Positions 63,217 through 64,000 of a stretch of DNA of 64,000 nt are shown here, piece by piece. The notes under the pieces were generated by a model that saw only the letters and a program-made list of their open reading frames with translations, was not told the origin of the DNA and ran no database searches. Source of the DNA: Alteromonas aestuariivivens. GTDB lineage: Bacteria; Pseudomonadota; Gammaproteobacteria; Enterobacterales; Alteromonadaceae. The stretch lies in NCBI RefSeq assembly GCF_003367475.1, contig NZ_QRHA01000001.1, forward strand, positions 1 to 64,000. Reading direction: 5' to 3'. A program made the translations under genes and the position numbers. Every line of letters starts with the position of its first letter. Positions within the stretch are counted from its first letter, which is position 1.

Positions 63217-64000
63217 GTGAAAAGACGCGGCCTTCATGAACTCTACGCAGAAGACCCGGTAAAAGCGGACGAAAGTGTGTTTGGCAGAACCACTAACGGC
63301 GTTACGCGAAGGGGTTTTCTCTCTGGTTTGAAATCAATGTCGCTGCTGCTGGGCGCTGAGATTGTGTACGGACAGTTTATGCCAGCAGGGTTGATCCCTG
63401 CTGCATTTGCACAGTCGGATTCACCCTTTGTAATCGAAGGCAAAGACGGGCTGGTGATACTTAACGATCGGCCAGTCAATGCTGAAACACCTGCTCATTT
63501 ACTTGACGACGACGTTACACCGGCGTCGCGTTTTTTCGTACGCAATAATGGCATCGTTCCACAAAGCCCCGATGCCAACAGCTGGACCCTTACCATTGAA
63601 GGTGAGTCAGCAAAACAATCCAGAACATTCTCCCTCAATGAACTGAAACAACAGTTCAAGCACTATACCTACCAGTTAACGCTCGAATGCGGTGGCAACG
63701 GGCGAGCAGAGTTTTCGCCTGCAGCCACCGGTAACCAGTGGACGACTGGGGCAGTGGGGTGCCCCAGCTGGACGGGTGTGCGCTTGAAAGACGTACTGGA
63801 CGCCGTGGGTATAAAAGACGATGCAGTCTACATTGGCTATTACGGTGATGATCAGCATTTGAGCAGAACGCCAGGCAAAGCGGCGATATCAAGAGGCGTA
63901 CCTGTTGATAAAGCAATGGAGGACGAATCCCTGATAGCCTGGGCAATGAATGGCAAGCCTTTGCCGCTTATGAACGGATTTCCGCTGAGACTGGTTTTCG
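63217..64000 (+). CDS. Tat-exported molybdopterin sulfite oxidase/dehydrogenase (5' part, cut by the window end)
   Basis: The first 261 residues are in the window; the frame stays open to base 64000. A twin-arginine signal (TRRGFLSG at 30-37, hydrophobic to the AFA-QS cleavage near 65) predicts periplasmic export of the folded protein. The molybdenum ligand Cys158 lies in LECGGNGR, as in SorA/SorT-type enzymes, followed by VGCPSWTGVRL. It should oxidise sulfite to sulfate, passing electrons to a cytochrome c. The GTG at 63217 has GAGG 8 nt upstream. It is the fourth gene after the reductase, dioxygenase and exporter (63-nt gap). A cytochrome subunit may follow beyond the window. Confidence 0.88.
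   Translation, partial: MKRRGLHELYAEDPVKADESVFGRTTNGVTRRGFLSGLKSMSLLLGAEIVYGQFMPAGLIPAAFAQSDSPFVIEGKDGLVILNDRPVNAETPAHLLDDDVTPASRFFVRNNGIVPQSPDANSWTLTIEGESAKQSRTFSLNELKQQFKHYTYQLTLECGGNGRAEFSPAATGNQWTTGAVGCPSWTGVRLKDVLDAVGIKDDAVYIGYYGDDQHLSRTPGKAAISRGVPVDKAMEDESLIAWAMNGKPLPLMNGFPLRLVF

Noticed and set aside
52397-64000. A sulfo-EMP, sulfo-ED or sulfo-TAL route for SQ
   Set aside because: No SQ isomerase, sulfofructose kinase, aldolase, SQ dehydrogenase or transaldolase gene is in the window.
1-64000. Mobile elements, CRISPR arrays, prophage genes
   Set aside because: No transposase, integrase, spaced direct repeats or phage structural genes were found on either strand.

Overview
This window looks like chromosomal DNA from a free-living, aerobic, marine-type gammaproteobacterium, most like the Alteromonadales. 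The basis is a gammaproteobacterial 5S rRNA, a polB-type DNA polymerase II, a YfhL/TrhP pair, many TonB-dependent receptors and RND pumps, and roughly 50% GC. The genus is an inference. I see no insertion sequence, prophage, CRISPR array or tRNA.

Layout. (1) 1-170: the 5S rRNA end of an rrn operon and its terminator. (2) 415-6705 (minus): a three-gene operon encoding a secreted propeller-like protein, a TIR-TM-TPR protein and a SLOG-type nucleotide-sensor protein with four membrane segments, which resembles a nucleotide-signalling conflict system. (3) 7082-11317: an RND pump and its adaptor. (4) 11341-15925: a small membrane protein, a histidine phosphatase, polB and a metallo-beta-lactamase-fold hydrolase. 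(5) 15967-22283: a TonB receptor, TauE/SafE permease and Tat-exported aminotransferase operon with a divergent LysR regulator. (6) 22346-30039: mainly housekeeping genes, including a repeat lipoprotein, DUF962, MscS, yfhL-trhP, M28 peptidase, Kelch protein, cupin and nitroreductase. (7) 30298-36451: a second RND pair, a cold-shock protein and an RhlE helicase. (8) 36472-44355: two small oxidoreductase operons with AraC and LysR regulators. (9) 44371-48564: a MacAB-like ABC exporter. (10) 48832-52240: a DUF3943 protein, a small membrane protein and a glycosyltransferase.

(11) 52397-64000 is the most interesting region. It encodes a TonB receptor, a sodium:solute symporter, a GH31 glycosidase, a HutC-type GntR regulator, an aldo-keto reductase, a TauD/clavaminate-synthase-like Fe(II)/2-oxoglutarate dioxygenase, a YeiH-type anion exporter and a Tat-exported molybdenum sulfite oxidase (cut by the window end). 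A near-identical palindrome, core TGTCTTATATAAGACA, lies just downstream of a TTGACA/TTGCAA-17 bp-TAACTT/TAACCT promoter in front of each of the three transcription units. The genes read as an oxygenolytic sulfosugar pathway: glycoside uptake, hydrolysis to sulfoquinovose (SQ), oxidative C-S cleavage to 6-oxoglucose plus sulfite, reduction to glucose, then export and oxidation of sulfite. It resembles the alkanesulfonate-dioxygenase (SqoD) route I recall from marine gammaproteobacteria. Here it has a complete visible regulon and an atypical GH31 sulfonate pocket.
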